The translations under genes and the position numbers were made by a program. Shown here one piece after another: positions 36,980 to 50,147 of a stretch of 64,000 bases of DNA. The stretch is from positions 8,246,001-8,310,000 of the forward strand of contig JAJKFH010001865.1 in the NCBI GenBank assembly GCA_023333565.1, written 5' to 3'. The notes beneath the pieces were generated by a model. The model saw only the letters and a list, made by a program, of their open reading frames with translations, had not been told where the DNA came from and searched no databases. Source of the DNA: Puffinus mauretanicus. Its lineage: Eukaryota; Chordata; Aves; Procellariiformes; Procellariidae. The stretch's first letter is position 1; each line of letters begins with the position of its first letter.

Positions 36980-39900
36980 CAGATGCCCTCTCATAATACT
37001 ATCTTTCTTTTCTGTCCAAAAATCAAGACAGTGAAAGAAGTTTTGCTGTATGGATGATAAGCTCAAAGACTTGTTCAAAGACTGACTTTACTATCCATAA
37101 AATTATTTCAATATAAAACCAAAATCCATCTGTCAAAACAGCAATAGGTCTGAGATTTCACACAAACATGTACTAAAAAACCAACTCAAACTGTTTCCTT
37201 GAAAGATCCATCTTTGGAGTATTCCTCCTCTGTACAGCTGTCTGAAAGCTTTTATCGTTCCTACAATCATTATAGGTTGCTCACTTGTAATTAAGTTCTC
37301 TGAAAGCTAAAATTTTGCCTAATTTAAAATAAAAATAAGAAAGACTCACAGCAAGTATATTACATGCTTTCCTAAATTATTTAGTCTTGTGTTGTGAATA
37401 TAAACTTCTGTAAATATGAGTTTTATATCAGCAGTGACTCTAATGTCTTTTTAGCTAGTGAGGATCTCAAAAAAAAAAAATCTATCCTGTTCAGCTTCAT
37501 CATAAAAAGGAGAGCGGAAACACACACTTGGATTATAAATCACCACCACTCACCTCAAAATTGAAACCACAGGGCAGCCAGGCTGCTGGGGCCTTGTAAT
37601 GTACCCCCACGCATCACATTTTCTGCTCAGGTTGAGTTGTGGCATGCCAGTCTCTGAGACTGTGGGAATAGCCAGGGAAAACCTCACTGATGGCTGCTGA
37701 TGGTTTGAGGTGCCAAGATTACTGCTAGCATGTGCACCATCCACAGTTAACAAAGGAGGGAAACAAGGCTCAGAAAAATTAGAAAGGTTATAAAGCTCTG
37801 GTGGCATTAGACAACACTGTTCTCAAGGTAGCAGCCTCCTTGGTTTCAATTCAGACCCATAAACTCATCTTCATCTACTCCTTTAAGCTCCAGCCAAGGT
37901 GTTTGGATTGCATCCTATCACTAGGTTCCTGCCCACAATCATTATTTTGAATATATTCTTCCAAATGGTTGGAAAAGTTTCTTCCTTCATAAGATCATCT
38001 ATTTTATTAAGCAGATCTCCGTGGTTTAGCAGCAAACACTTATTCTATTAACGTAATAAACTGTAACCTCCTCAGCTGTAGGATTATAAATTACCCAGTC
38101 CCTGATCTCATTAAGAAATGACTCTATAGAAAAAGCATTAATGAAACAAAGGAGAGATACTAGTTCTCTGATGTGTGTTACAAAAACCAGGCAGTTAGTG
38201 TTTGTCCAGGAGAGGGTCAAACAAATTCAGCAAGAGCAAACTGATTTCATCTGGGCAGCATCCTCTTAACTCAACGATTGTAGAAAAGTAAAAAGTTTGT
38301 TTTCATTATAGTATGAATCAGCAAGCAAGAAAGAAAAGGAGAATAGAAGTTAAGATTTCTGTTAGGTTGTGCACATATCTTTGAAACTCCAGTATGAAGG
38401 TCAAAGGTGTGGTATTCAAAAGGAGGGAATTTTAGCATGGGGAAGATAGCCACATAAACAAATTAGATTAAAAGAACAGAATAGTGTGCATATAAGCTTT
38501 GTAAGTGAAAAGGCTTGTTAAGATGAAACTAGAGAACATGCCTAGTTCTTATAAATACCTTTAGCAAAGACAACTTCATCCACTTTATTGTCCACTGACA
38601 GGCAAGTCACTTCTAATTAAAGCAAAATTTAGAGATCTAAAATAGAGGTGGATGGTATGTTTTTAAACAGATGCTACATGAGTATCCACCAGAAAGCAGA
38701 AGATTCTGACTCTCATAATGTGTAACTGATAATTTCTGCTCAAGCCCATATGGCTCGCAGTTTTGAAGTTCAAATATAGACTATTCTATTCCTATCCAAC
38801 AGAAACAATAGAACTGCACATTTACATGAGTACTTCTCAATATTCCTAATACTAATGGTAATAATACTAGAAATACCTGCAACTGTGTCCTTACCCTAAG
38901 AGCCCCTCACCAACCCAGAGGGCAAAATGTAACATAGTAAAACATCATTACCCTGTTGTTTTGCAAACTGCCCTATAGCCAAGTCCTGGGGCAATGCCGC
39001 TAGGCTTTGGAGACCTGTTAAGCTGGATTTATTGTGGGCTGTTTAATATCACTAAAAGAAAATGCAACCAAACCAGGAGATGCTGTTGGAGGGACTGTGA
39101 CACACCAGAACAGAATTGCACATATGAATCAATATGCATTACTTTGGTTTAATATAAATCAATATGGCATGCAGGAAAGTTATATGCTTTATACTTAGAG
39201 AGTATAAACCTAATCTATAGAGAGTCTTGTTTTAAGCAGCATCAAATAAATGTAATAATAACATTTGATTTCCTTAGCTATCAATTGATTACATGTAACC
39301 AGCACTCCACCGGCTCTTCATTCACACAGAGAATCCTAAGTAGCGATTTACTATGGTGTTCCAGCAGGGACAGCAAAACTCTGTATAAAGAGACAGGATG
39401 CTTAGCGAAATATTTAAGCTTTAATCACACTTACTTCAAAAGCTGTCACACAGAGAAGTACATGCAATGCAATAAAATTACAAGGCAAAATTGTACAAGT
39501 GTGACCATGCATTCATCCCTGGCCTTGAATCTTGTCAAAGCTTGAGTGTGCGCCCCTGGCCTTGAATGCTGCCCAAACTCAGCAACCCTGAAAGCTCCTC
39601 TCCTCAAACAGGACAAGCTGAAACACTGAATCCCATAAGAAATTGCCACTCGCTAGGCAAAGAACACCAGCTCATGGTATGGCCTGCACTGCCTGCCAAA
39701 AAACCAGCTATAAATATGAGCTAACCTTCTCGGGATGGGAAGAGGCTGCTGATGGCTGTGCCGGAGGGGCTCCCATTACCCCAACAGGCAGGGTCACCTC
39801 CTGCCGCTGGAAAAACCTACTTCGTTCTGCAGCATTGACAGGGCGGTGATTGAGACCGGAGGCTTAGGAATTTGTTACTACTTGGTATTAAACAGTTCTT

Positions 39901-42900
39901 GCTTCCTGATTACAGGTTACTGTTAATCCCAAGAGAGCATATGTGTGTGAGAGATCTTTCACCAGGAAATCCATGAACCCAAGCCACAAATCATTAAAGG
40001 TGGTATGACAAGAAGTCACTCTGAGCCTTGTCATTCTTACACTAAGCAGCACTGCTGAGATTCAGCCTGCTTTCTAAGTGACTTTGTAGGGTTCAGACAT
40101 TTTCAAGTCTCTGGAGAGCTAGTTTCACCCACAGCGTGGGATCGTCCTCTGGAAAGTGGTCGTATTTGTGGGGTAAGCTACCAGTGTGACAACTGCAAAT
40201 GTTACAGTCACCGTTCCTCTGAAGCTTCATTTACACCAGCTGCTTACTGAAATTCATAGACCATGGTTTATTCACTTCAGACATGCGAGAAGTTCTTAAG
40301 CAATCCTTAACCAGCAAAATTCTGAAAAAGCAGTTTAAAGTTGTCTGACTTCTTCCATACCATTTCCCCGCACCTAACACTTTGCTCTCCCAGGAATTTT
40401 AGCTTGCTGGGATTATTTTGTTTTAACTCTGCATCAGCAAACGTGGCACAAAAAGATAAAACAGCTGCATGGAGTTTTCCTCCTCTCAGGTGGAGTTTAT
40501 TTCCCACCTGGAAACAAACAGCCCTGTACAGAAACGAAGCAAAACACACCCTTGCTGACTGAAAAAAAAAATCAATCATCTTCATATACTTTATGCTCTT
40601 TATATACAGTACATTTAATTTCCCATTTAATTTAGCAGAATCTGTTTGCTTTTTTCTCAACCAGTTTGTCAATTCATAATGCTTGCAATGCACCTAAAAC
40701 CAGGGTGTGCAGTTTAAAGGCAAAAGTAACGTGATGCATATAAAGCTTTTTTTTTTACAAAATAGATACACAATTATAGAAAGGTTATTTAATTTAATTT
40801 TGTGTTTAAATTTATAATCACATTAAATTCAATTTGCATGTCAGCAAATTGAAAATCTTTGAAGTTCTCTGAAAAATGTTCTGTATAATGCATGTTCTGC
40901 ATGCCTCAGTCTTCCAAAATCAATACAGCTGAACATTAAGTTGAGAGACAAAAGAGATCATATTTCTTAAACCGATGAAAATTACGCTGAAGGAGACTGC
41001 TCAAGAAGAGACAATCCATGGCCTTTTCAAGACCCTCTGATAAAACCCAGTGTCTAAAGCCAAATACAGGATGGTCTGCATGTTTCCTATGCTGTAGTGA
41101 CTTTTCTTTGTCTAACTTAGTCGCATTAGTGGTAGGAGACCTTTCTAAAGAATATCAGTAATGATGGGAGAATACTGTTAGAAGATGTTTGAGAAACTGG
41201 AAGAAAGAGACTTCCGCCCCCGCCCCGGATGGAGGTGTATTTCTTTTTAACCAAAGACTGCTACAGGCAAAATATATATTTGCAATTAAAATTACAGCAG
41301 AACAGAAACAAAACCAAATAAAATTCTGATAACTGAAATTGAATATTCATTCTCTTTAATTAACCCAAATTACTTTTATGTGAATAATGAAGTTTGTTAC
41401 AGTTTTATGTTACTGGAACCACAGGAAAAATTCTCACCTACAGATTCTTTTCCATGAGTACTGTGAAAGATACAGCTTCAATAATCTTTTCCAAGGCCAG
41501 CAATGATCACAAGGAATCAGCCCCAACCTCCTTGCCACAAACTAAACTTAGTTCCCAGGCCATTAGATCAACACCAGCTCAGTCAATAAGGCACCAGTGG
41601 AAAAGGACCAATCTGACCAAGAATGTTGTTCATCATCACCACGTATTAAGCAAAGTCCTTTTCTGTGTGGTTCCCCTGTATTTCTTGGGTTAGTAAATAT
41701 ATTGGGTTACTAAAGTTATTGTTATTTTTTAACAATAAAGTTAATAATATTACTTATGTTTCAGTTGACTTCTTGTCACTTAATTTTACTAGAGCTGTAT
41801 TCACTTCTGTCTCTGCTAAACTGAGGGACTGGGCTAGCTGGTCATCCAAGCTGAATTCATGCATATTCCTTCCCTACATGCCAGTGATACCACCACAACT
41901 TCTTGCATAAAAACCAACGGTAACAGTAGCAACAGGAAAAAAGATGATGGGGAACCCAGATGCACCTCAGATACCTGGAGGCTAATGGGATACTGAACTC
42001 TGCTGAGTAGCTGGGCCAGGTGTCTTCATCCTTAAAGCACTGTAACTGTTCAGTGACTAATCTGGTAATTATTCAGTGACTTTGTACATTTACACAGAGA
42101 GAGAAAGAGACTTTGTAATTTAGCACATGCTGTGGACACTGAAGGCGTTTCTTTACAGAACCATTCATTAAATATTCATGAAGAGTTTCACTTGATTTTC
42201 AAAAAGTCCAAGATTCCACTGATTTTCTAGCAAGTTACCTCAAAGCCGTTGTCCTCAGAGGAACTGACTGAGCCAAGAAATTATTCTGGAGAAACCACAG
42301 ACTTTCTTTAGTCCAAGAACACATTGAGATAACCTGCTCCCTCTGTCCTCAGCTACCATTTACTCCAAGAGCAACAATTCTCCTTGGAAAACATCACAAC
42401 AGAATGAAAAAGCAGCAGTGGCCTGGCACCTGTGATTAAAAAGAATGTGATATTTTACAGAGGGCTGTACATAGGAGGGAGAGAACAACTGGAGTCCTTA
42501 TGGCTTTTCCTTGTTTCTGCTGCACAGAAATCTTTTGAAGACCATCACTTGCCAGACAGAAGCGGGGGTGGGGGGGAAGAGTTTTCCTACTAGAAAATAA
42601 AAAACTCGAATTACTTAGAGCAGAAGTTGTTCAAGCCAGCAGTTGGAAGTCAAGGGGCCATGGAGTCTGAATTAGATGCTGTGAAAGCCAGATTTTGCTC
42701 ACATTTGACTGCAAGCAGCCCAGAAGTTATCACAGACAGCAAACACTCCTGCAAACAAGTACTGGAATGCAATTATATTCATATTTTGAAAGTACAGATT
42801 GAATAAATGTATTATTTGTCATGTATTCATCGTGCGTTTTCCACACCAATCTCATGTATGGTAAAACACACAAATCAAACAAATGATTCTGCAAATTGTA

Positions 42901-44810
42901 TTTGTCTTTTCGCTCTTCGTAACCTTAAATTCTTTTGCCTTTTGCAGACATCAGATAGCTGCACAACAGTATGGGGATTAGGAAACCGCAGAGTAGTTCT
43001 CTGTAGCATTTTAAGAAATGTTTCTAAGCACAACAGCTAGAACAAAAACAAATGCCTTACTGAAGGCAAGTGTCTGAATCATAATCTGAAATCTCCAACT
43101 CCTTAAGTGTTTTTCAATTGCTACAGACATACGTGTTGATGGAAATACATCACCTAATGAGTTTCCAGCTACTTTGACTGGTCCATCAGCCCTGTTAATA
43201 GAAGCGTGTTTCTCTTTTTCACATTGCTAATGTGCTAATGGCTAAAATCTATCATCCTCCGGCACAGCTCTGACCAGCTAATCTAACAACTCGCAGTATA
43301 ATTCCAGAATGGTTTAAAATGTTAAAATATATAGACTAATCTCATCTAGGACACTCATTTGCTTTCTCTGAAGAGTTCAGGGAATGTATTTCTCCTACCT
43401 TTTTACGTAGCAAAAAATACATCTTTTCTCCATTCAGAGCAAAGTCAACGGGCAAAGTTGACACAGAGTCTTGTAGGAGGTTTTTAGAACTGTTGTGCTC
43501 CAGAAACCAAGTTACTTGCTTCCTACAAAACTGGATATTGCATTAGGTCTAGTTCAAGAATATCAGCAAAACATTACTAAAGCCACTAGGGTACACAAAA
43601 GTAACAATATTTACATACAGAAGGCCAAGTTACCTGCTAATGCTACCACCTACCTGCTAATACTACATACACACACAGCCTCCAAAAATAAACACTATGT
43701 TTAACTGATAAACAGAGTTTATAGCTGACTGTCCCTTTTAATAGGCAGCTATGGATTTAAAGAACAATCAACACACAACATTTCTTCCCTCTTGTCTTAA
43801 TCATTGTTCTACATAGCTACAAACGATGAATAAGGAAGAGGAAAATTAGAAGACAAATTAGTTCCTTAATCTATCAGAAAACACTGTAGATTACACAAAC
43901 AAATACAGAATTACCCACAGAAGAAGAGCTACATATGCATATTGGAACAGAAGCAAAAATACTTAGTATGCAGGAAAAATAAACATTAGTAACCAGAAAG
44001 AATTGTTTACCCTCTACAATAACACCAGTCTTAACATTACCAATTTGGATAGCAGATATCCACATAGCCAAAGTACTCGGGTCTCAGTCTGAGTTGAGGC
44101 ATCATTTTTAAACAGCACAGCATTAAAACAAACAAACAAAAAAAAAGACAACTTACAAGGAAGTTTTCATTAAGCTATAAAAATAACCAATGCCCACCAA
44201 TGTAATTTCTATAATAAAAAGAAGAGAGTAAGGTATGGGATTTTTTTCTTTACATATAACTACCCTCACTTTTGATATCAGCATGTGGGTCAGCCATGGT
44301 TCTATAACAAACCTTCAATCAGAAATGGGGAAATGCTTCAAATAATTATTTTCAATCAGTTGTTGAAATAGAAGCAATATTCCATTTTCAGTAATGGTGC
44401 AAGTAAATTGTCTCTCTGAATATTGTTGGGGGAACAAAATAGTAAATGTATGCAGTGGCATGTGATTATATAAGTAAATATGTGTATGAACAGTCTAGGA
44501 AGTATTCCCACTGCCATACTAAAACATTTTATATATATGCTGTCATCACCTTGTCAAGATCTGGCAATACAACGTTAGTTATATATTACAGATCATATCA
44601 TTCAGAGGGAACAGAACGTTCTGAGTGTGCCTCAAAGTGACACAGAAAAGCTCAAGGCAGGGGCTTTTGTTTGTTTGTTTTGAAGCTCTGGGTACTGCTT
44701 ATCTGTTCAGGATGCCCCAATTTTTCCATGTTCCCTTATAAATCCTAATAATTGCGAAATAATATCCTGAAGATTGTGACGGAGCCCATGCCACTCACAG
44801 TTATTCACAC

Positions 44811-44925
44811 AATAAAACAGGATGAGTGACTTGCCTAATGTCACCCAAGAATTTGTGGAAATGTGAAAAAAAACCATGGGAATCTCCTGAGTGCAAGTCA
44901 AGTGCATTAACCACAGCATTATTCT
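44811..44925 (-). repeat. MIR-like CORE-SINE fragment
   Basis: AAAACAGGATGAGTGACTTG, CCTAATGTCACCCAAGAATT and CTCCTGAGTGCAAGTCAAGT follow the reverse complement of MIR (AGTGACTTGCCCAAGGTCACAC...CTCCTGACTCCCAGTCCAGTGC). Diverged but in the right order throughout. Confidence 0.7.
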
Positions 44926-46139
44926 TCACTTCTAAAGTGCGCTACTAATCTGACCTTATTTGCTTAGAAGATATTCCTAAAGCTAAAGTTCTACACTGAG
45001 TGCTGACATTTCTTGCTATGAGTATTTTAAATAGGATTTGACTAATCCAGCCAGCATAATAAACAATCCAAATCTTCCTAAAATGTGAAGTCATCCTTAA
45101 CATTTAAGACTTATTGTTGGGTAACTTTAAAAAAAAAAAATCCTACTTTTACACTGCTTGGCCTGACATGAAATACCATAAAAATATTCATTATTTTAAC
45201 AAGACCTCCAGATGAAGACTCTGAACTACTTTAAAACAACAAACAAATAACCCTCTGGTAATTCAGGAAATCATTTACAATTTTCAGTTTTAGTTTTTCA
45301 AACGGGGTATTCCAGATTCTAATTGAAAATATTGCAGCAAATGCAAAATAGAGCAATTCCTTCAGACAACGCAAGTTTGTCTGCAAAAGCAGAATAAGAA
45401 TATGTAAAAAGGAAACAGGTAGTTTCATATACTGTGAGAGATGCATTTACTGTGCCATTTGAAACACTGTCATAGCTACCTTTACACAAGCTAGAGCTCG
45501 ACTGCTTTCATAAATACACATATATATTTGCAGGTTGCACCTGAAGCCCCAATTCCTGCCCATAACGGTAGCAATCCACATCAGCACTTTCCACCCTCCA
45601 GTATAACCGAGCAAACAGTCCTGCTCCATCACCCACAAACAATCATCTTGGAAGCATATAATAGAATAAGCTTGCATTCAAATTTTGCATTCCTGAAACA
45701 GAATAGCTTGTTCTAGTCACTGATGCAAAAAATACATTTTTACAACTAACTGTTGTACAGTAAACCTCAAAGCTTTCAGCTGAAATGGTGTCACTGTGAT
45801 TGGCCATGCAGATACAACACAGCATGAGACAGAGCTCTACCTGAGGAGTGCAAACTCAGCAGACGAGACAAAAGGTGTTCAGTAAGGGGATATAACTATC
45901 CACACGGAAAACAGAGGTTCAACAAGTCAAGACAGCAGCTGAACAGGGTACAACCCAGCCTATGCAACTCTAGCTCATAAGGAGCCCTGATGGTTTCATT
46001 TTGACAGCTCATATACTTCAATCATTGTATGTCTTCCTCAAGGTCAGAAAAGAGTCCAAAATTGAATCCACCTTTCACAAATTCTAGTCTTATTCCCTAA
46101 CTATAAAATTGCTTTTCATCTCCTTTCCTATTAGTGGAA

Positions 46140-46262
46140 ATAAGAACAAAGCATGGAGTAGGAGATATATGGGGCTTGCCCTGGACAGACATCAATGTAG
46201 ACCAATGGTCCATTGTGTCCTGTCTTTAACAGTTGACAGTGATCGATGCTTCAGAAAGGTGT
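46140..46262 (-). mobile_element. old CR1/L3-like LINE 3' tail
   Basis: ATAAGAACAAAGCATGG, then GTAGACCAATGGTCCATTGT, GTCCTGTCTTTAACAG and TTGACAGTGATCGATGC. This is the reverse complement of the reptile-type CR1 tail that ends ...GGCCGTTCTTAT (AAGAACGGCC...CAGACCAAAGGTCCATCTAG...TCCTGTCTTCTGACAGTGGCC). Same lineage as the long copy at 20.7 kb, separate insertion. Confidence 0.75.
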
Positions 46263-46588
46263 TAAGCTCACTGAGAATTAACCAGCTTCTGAATAAGGTT
46301 TTTGATTCTTGAGACAAAAATACTTAAAGCAATACAAAAAATTATAACAATAATAGGAATAATGTGTCAGTGAGATTTCCACCTATGTTTAAATCTGGAA
46401 ATGTGAAGATTTCCCTAATCAGCCTCCCTCAGCTCTCACACGCATGAACACTCCACATGCATTACTGAAAGGCTGCTTATGAGTATTGGCAGCTACTAAT
46501 GACTTTGAATAAAAAAAGGCAAGGAAGTAGTTGATGGGAGGGAAAAGGGAAGGATAAAAGGACAAGAAGGAATCAGATAAACATAGAT

Positions 46589-46645
46589 GTGATCCAAAGT
46601 CCAACAAAGCCAATGGAATGATTCATACTGACTTCAGAAGTCATG
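46589..46645. repeat. possible palindromic relic
   Basis: TGATCCAAAGTCCAACAAAG, CCAATGGAATGATTC and TACTGACTTCAGAAGTCA resemble the amniote palindrome built on GATCCAAAGCCCATTGAAGT and its reverse complement. Confidence 0.45.
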
Positions 46646-49600
46646 TGAGATGGAGTCTGAAAAGGCAGAGAACAGATTTTAGGCCTAATGGTAGACATGT
46701 TATTTCTCCAAATGTTCTACAACAGAGGACATGGTGTTTACTCTAAAACAGTCATCTGTAAGAAGAGAGTTATAGCCCATTTTGCTTCCTCTTAAATGGC
46801 TCTGGCAGCTTTTTCTAATGTGTGATATGGGAAATCTTTTCTTTTTTTCCCCATCATATAACCTAAAAAAGATACTATCCACACACATTCATGTCTATCA
46901 GACTGTGTTAGTGGCCACACAACCACAACCCTCGGGGATTATGAAAATAATGTGAGCTATGGATTACGTGCCCTGCTTAAAAAAAGCGGCAGTCAGTGAC
47001 TACTTTGAAAATGCTGTTAACCCTTTGTCACATCCCAGTTAGAAATGAGAAAAATGAGCATGGCTAGCAGTCTTTATCCTGATGACTGTTCCAGTAAGAG
47101 CTATTACCTAGAAAAGAAATAACACAGGAATAAAGTTCCATCCAAATCCAGCAACACATTCAAATGTACACTATGGACTGGGTTGCTCAGCAGATGAGAT
47201 GAGACGATGACAAGTTCTTTCCGATCTTTACAGAATAGGAAAAACTTAAAGTCTGAAAATATTTGAAGGCTGTATTCAGTCAGCAGCCTCAGTGGTCAGC
47301 AGCTGAAGGCAAAAATATTGTTTTGCATGACATAAAAACAAATGTATGCAAAATCCTTTGTTGTGCCACTGCATAAACTTCTTGGCTGCACAATTTATGA
47401 TTCTTGGTTAGAAAAAAAAACCAGAATTTCTCTATCTGCTTTTCACTTTTGATTGTGTATAAAAGCAGTTGAATATAGACTGTACACTGAACAGAAGACC
47501 AAGGAAAAGTGAGTTTGGTGCTGTGCCCAGGTGAGTTAGCCCTAGGACACAAACCAATGCCATTTAAAGGCATTGTAGTATACTATGGAAATAACACCAG
47601 CAAGAACCTAAAAATCCTATTTTACAAGAAGCAGACCAGCAAATAAGCAGTTTAAGAGGATTTTAGTAAGTATTTTGGCTCCAAAAATTGTATTGTGCTA
47701 ATAAATATAATCTGTCAGCACAGATGGGGAAAAATAAGAGGTAATAGAAGCAGAAACGTTTCCCACATAGTTTCAGGCTAAAACTGTTATTGAAGCTTTC
47801 CCTTGCCTTTCTGGTAACACGAATACAAGAGCATTGTCCTGGGGCATGAGACCAAGTAAATGAAGCTGACAAGAAACAACAAGACAGCAAGATAACAGAA
47901 ACTTCACCACGGACTGCTTTTTACTATGTACACAGACAACACATAAAACAGGGCCATGATCTCAGGTACTATTACATGGATACTAAGCAATGCTATTAGA
48001 TGAATAGCACCAGGGAACACAAGGTACACTTTTCTTGCCGTTTAGCTATGAATTTCAGTGACAGCCGTTGCCTGAAAAGCTGTTGCCCCAGAAACTTCTC
48101 CATTTCCTTCCAACCATTGTGCCAGATGCCAACATAAAGACTTACATGCCAATCAACATATATACAGTCACATTATCTTAAAGGTCTGGATCTCCAAAAA
48201 GTCAAGGGTATTGTTTGCAAATACTGTGATGAAAAATGTCATTGCAGGTGTCAAATTCAGTCTGGAGGGACTGGCCCAAGACACGGTGAGAGAGACAGAC
48301 AACTGCTTGCAGTAAATACCAGCCAAGAGTCAGAAAACTCTCCACTTGCCTGGCTTCACTCCTTGGCGTTTCATGAGCGCAAGAAACTGCTGGCATGCAG
48401 GTAAAGCCTTAACTCTCCCCTGGAAGTGGCTTCTGTGGTAGGAGGATAAGGGCAAACTTGGGATGGGATGACATAAAAGAAGCTTTCTGGGAATGAGAAA
48501 GGTAGGCAATAGCACACACACAAGGCAGGAAGGTCGGGTGGTCAAGGAGCATGTCCTAATTTATTTGGTGAGAAGGCAATGGAAGGAGGGCAACATTACA
48601 CCGGCCCCGTATTACAAGCAGCCTGACACAAAGCTATGAGCTGGCTTAGCTACCATGAGTGGCTCCTCAGCAAACTATACCGGGATATTCCTGGGCTAAC
48701 TCACTCTCAGTTTTGTCTCATTTAGACCCCCAACATTACTCACTTTCAGCCAGGCTGCTCTACCTTTTGGCAATCATGCTTTTTAAAAGACATTTGCTTA
48801 CCTATAAATAGAGGTAGGTACTGAGGAGGATTCACCATAAAGATATGTGTTTCTGAGCACTTCTAAAAATTTTTTTTTAAAATCTCACAAAGCACCTTTC
48901 TGCACAGTTCTAAAAATGTTTAGACCCCATGATTCTAAAGGAAGAAACAGATAATGAGCACGTCCACTGTACAGCATTTCACCATTTCTATGCTGGAGGC
49001 AAGAACTCCATGATGACCTGCAACCAAACCACCTCCCCCCTTCCCTATCCCTTACTCTTTGGAGCTACTAGAACAAGCGCTTCCTCCCTTGCTCCTGGTG
49101 AAATCCATCCCATTCTTTGTCAAGGTGCTGGGAATGAGAGGGATCAGTGAAAAGGTAGCTGCTAGAAATAGCTGTGAGTCCTTCCAAAAAATAAGGGATT
49201 CATGAGATGGAATAGGGATGGATAGGGCCCTCCCTAGCCCTATCACAAGTTGCCTCTTAATAAAGTTCAGTTCCTGCTCGTATATGCTTTGAATCTGTCA
49301 GTACTAAAGCAGTTTTTAAGAGGGAAGATGTTTTTAAGTTTTTAAGTATGGGAAGACAAGCAGGGAAAATGATGTGAGAATACGTCTGACTTTGTTCTCA
49401 TACAGTAGACCTGATAGAGATTACTCAGCACCCAGTCATTATAAATGGACATCCCTTGAAGGGGCAGGTTTACTGACTGATGACTGTGGACTGGCCAATT
49501 CTATTTCATCAACCTATTATTCACTGTAAATGTGTGGAAAATCCATCTGTTCTTACTTCTCCATATACACCAGATATGAAAGGAAACAAAAAACCTGTTT

Positions 49601-50127
49601 GAGCAAAAAGCAAGAGCATGACAAGAATACCCTTAAGATACGACCTTATTCTCACAGTACAAACAGCCTCTGTTCCCCATGCCTCAGACAGATGTTTACT
49701 AACACAATAGAAGGTGGCTCTCTCTACTCCCTCTCTCACATAGGATAAACCAAAATACCTCTCAATGAGAGTACAACATAGCTGCTCGGATTGAGCAACA
49801 GTCAGCTAAGAAATCTTATATTTACTCTGGATCTACAGTGACTTGCCTCAAGCAAGTAACTTTATGGGTGATCAGCCCTTCCACATGAAAAAAAGGAAAG
49901 CAGTAGGGGTTCCTGAGGGGCAGTTTGGAAGAGGTGAAAATCTTTACACCTAAAGTAACAAGCGAAAGAGATCTGATTCTTCAAACATGCAATCAGTTCC
50001 AATTGTACTTCCAGCATGGAAAAATAATATAAAGCTATGATAAAAGGTAGAAGCGGTATATCGTCCAGGAGAGTTGGTCTTAGTATGTCTTAGCTACATG
50101 GACCACATTGTACCAACAGGCATATGG

Positions 50128-50147
50128 ACACACACGCGCGCGCGCAC
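50128..50147. repeat. (CA)n(CG)n tract, Z-DNA candidate
   Basis: 20 bases of strict purine-pyrimidine alternation including five CG steps in a row. The CpGs survive in otherwise CpG-poor DNA. Confidence 0.75.

Larger units (their letters stand above)
31871..44810. other. long repeat-poor intronic stretch, no gene
   Basis: About 13 kb in which only an 11-bp inverted repeat (32716), a 48-bp tandem (36897) and short homopolymers were noticed. Open frames are short and unlike known proteins. Sequence complexity is normal, so the lack of transposons stands out. Confidence 0.5.

Noticed and set aside
49840..49875. AGTGACTTGCCTCAAG as another MIR relic
   Set aside because: Only about 16 bases match and the flanks do not follow the MIR order.
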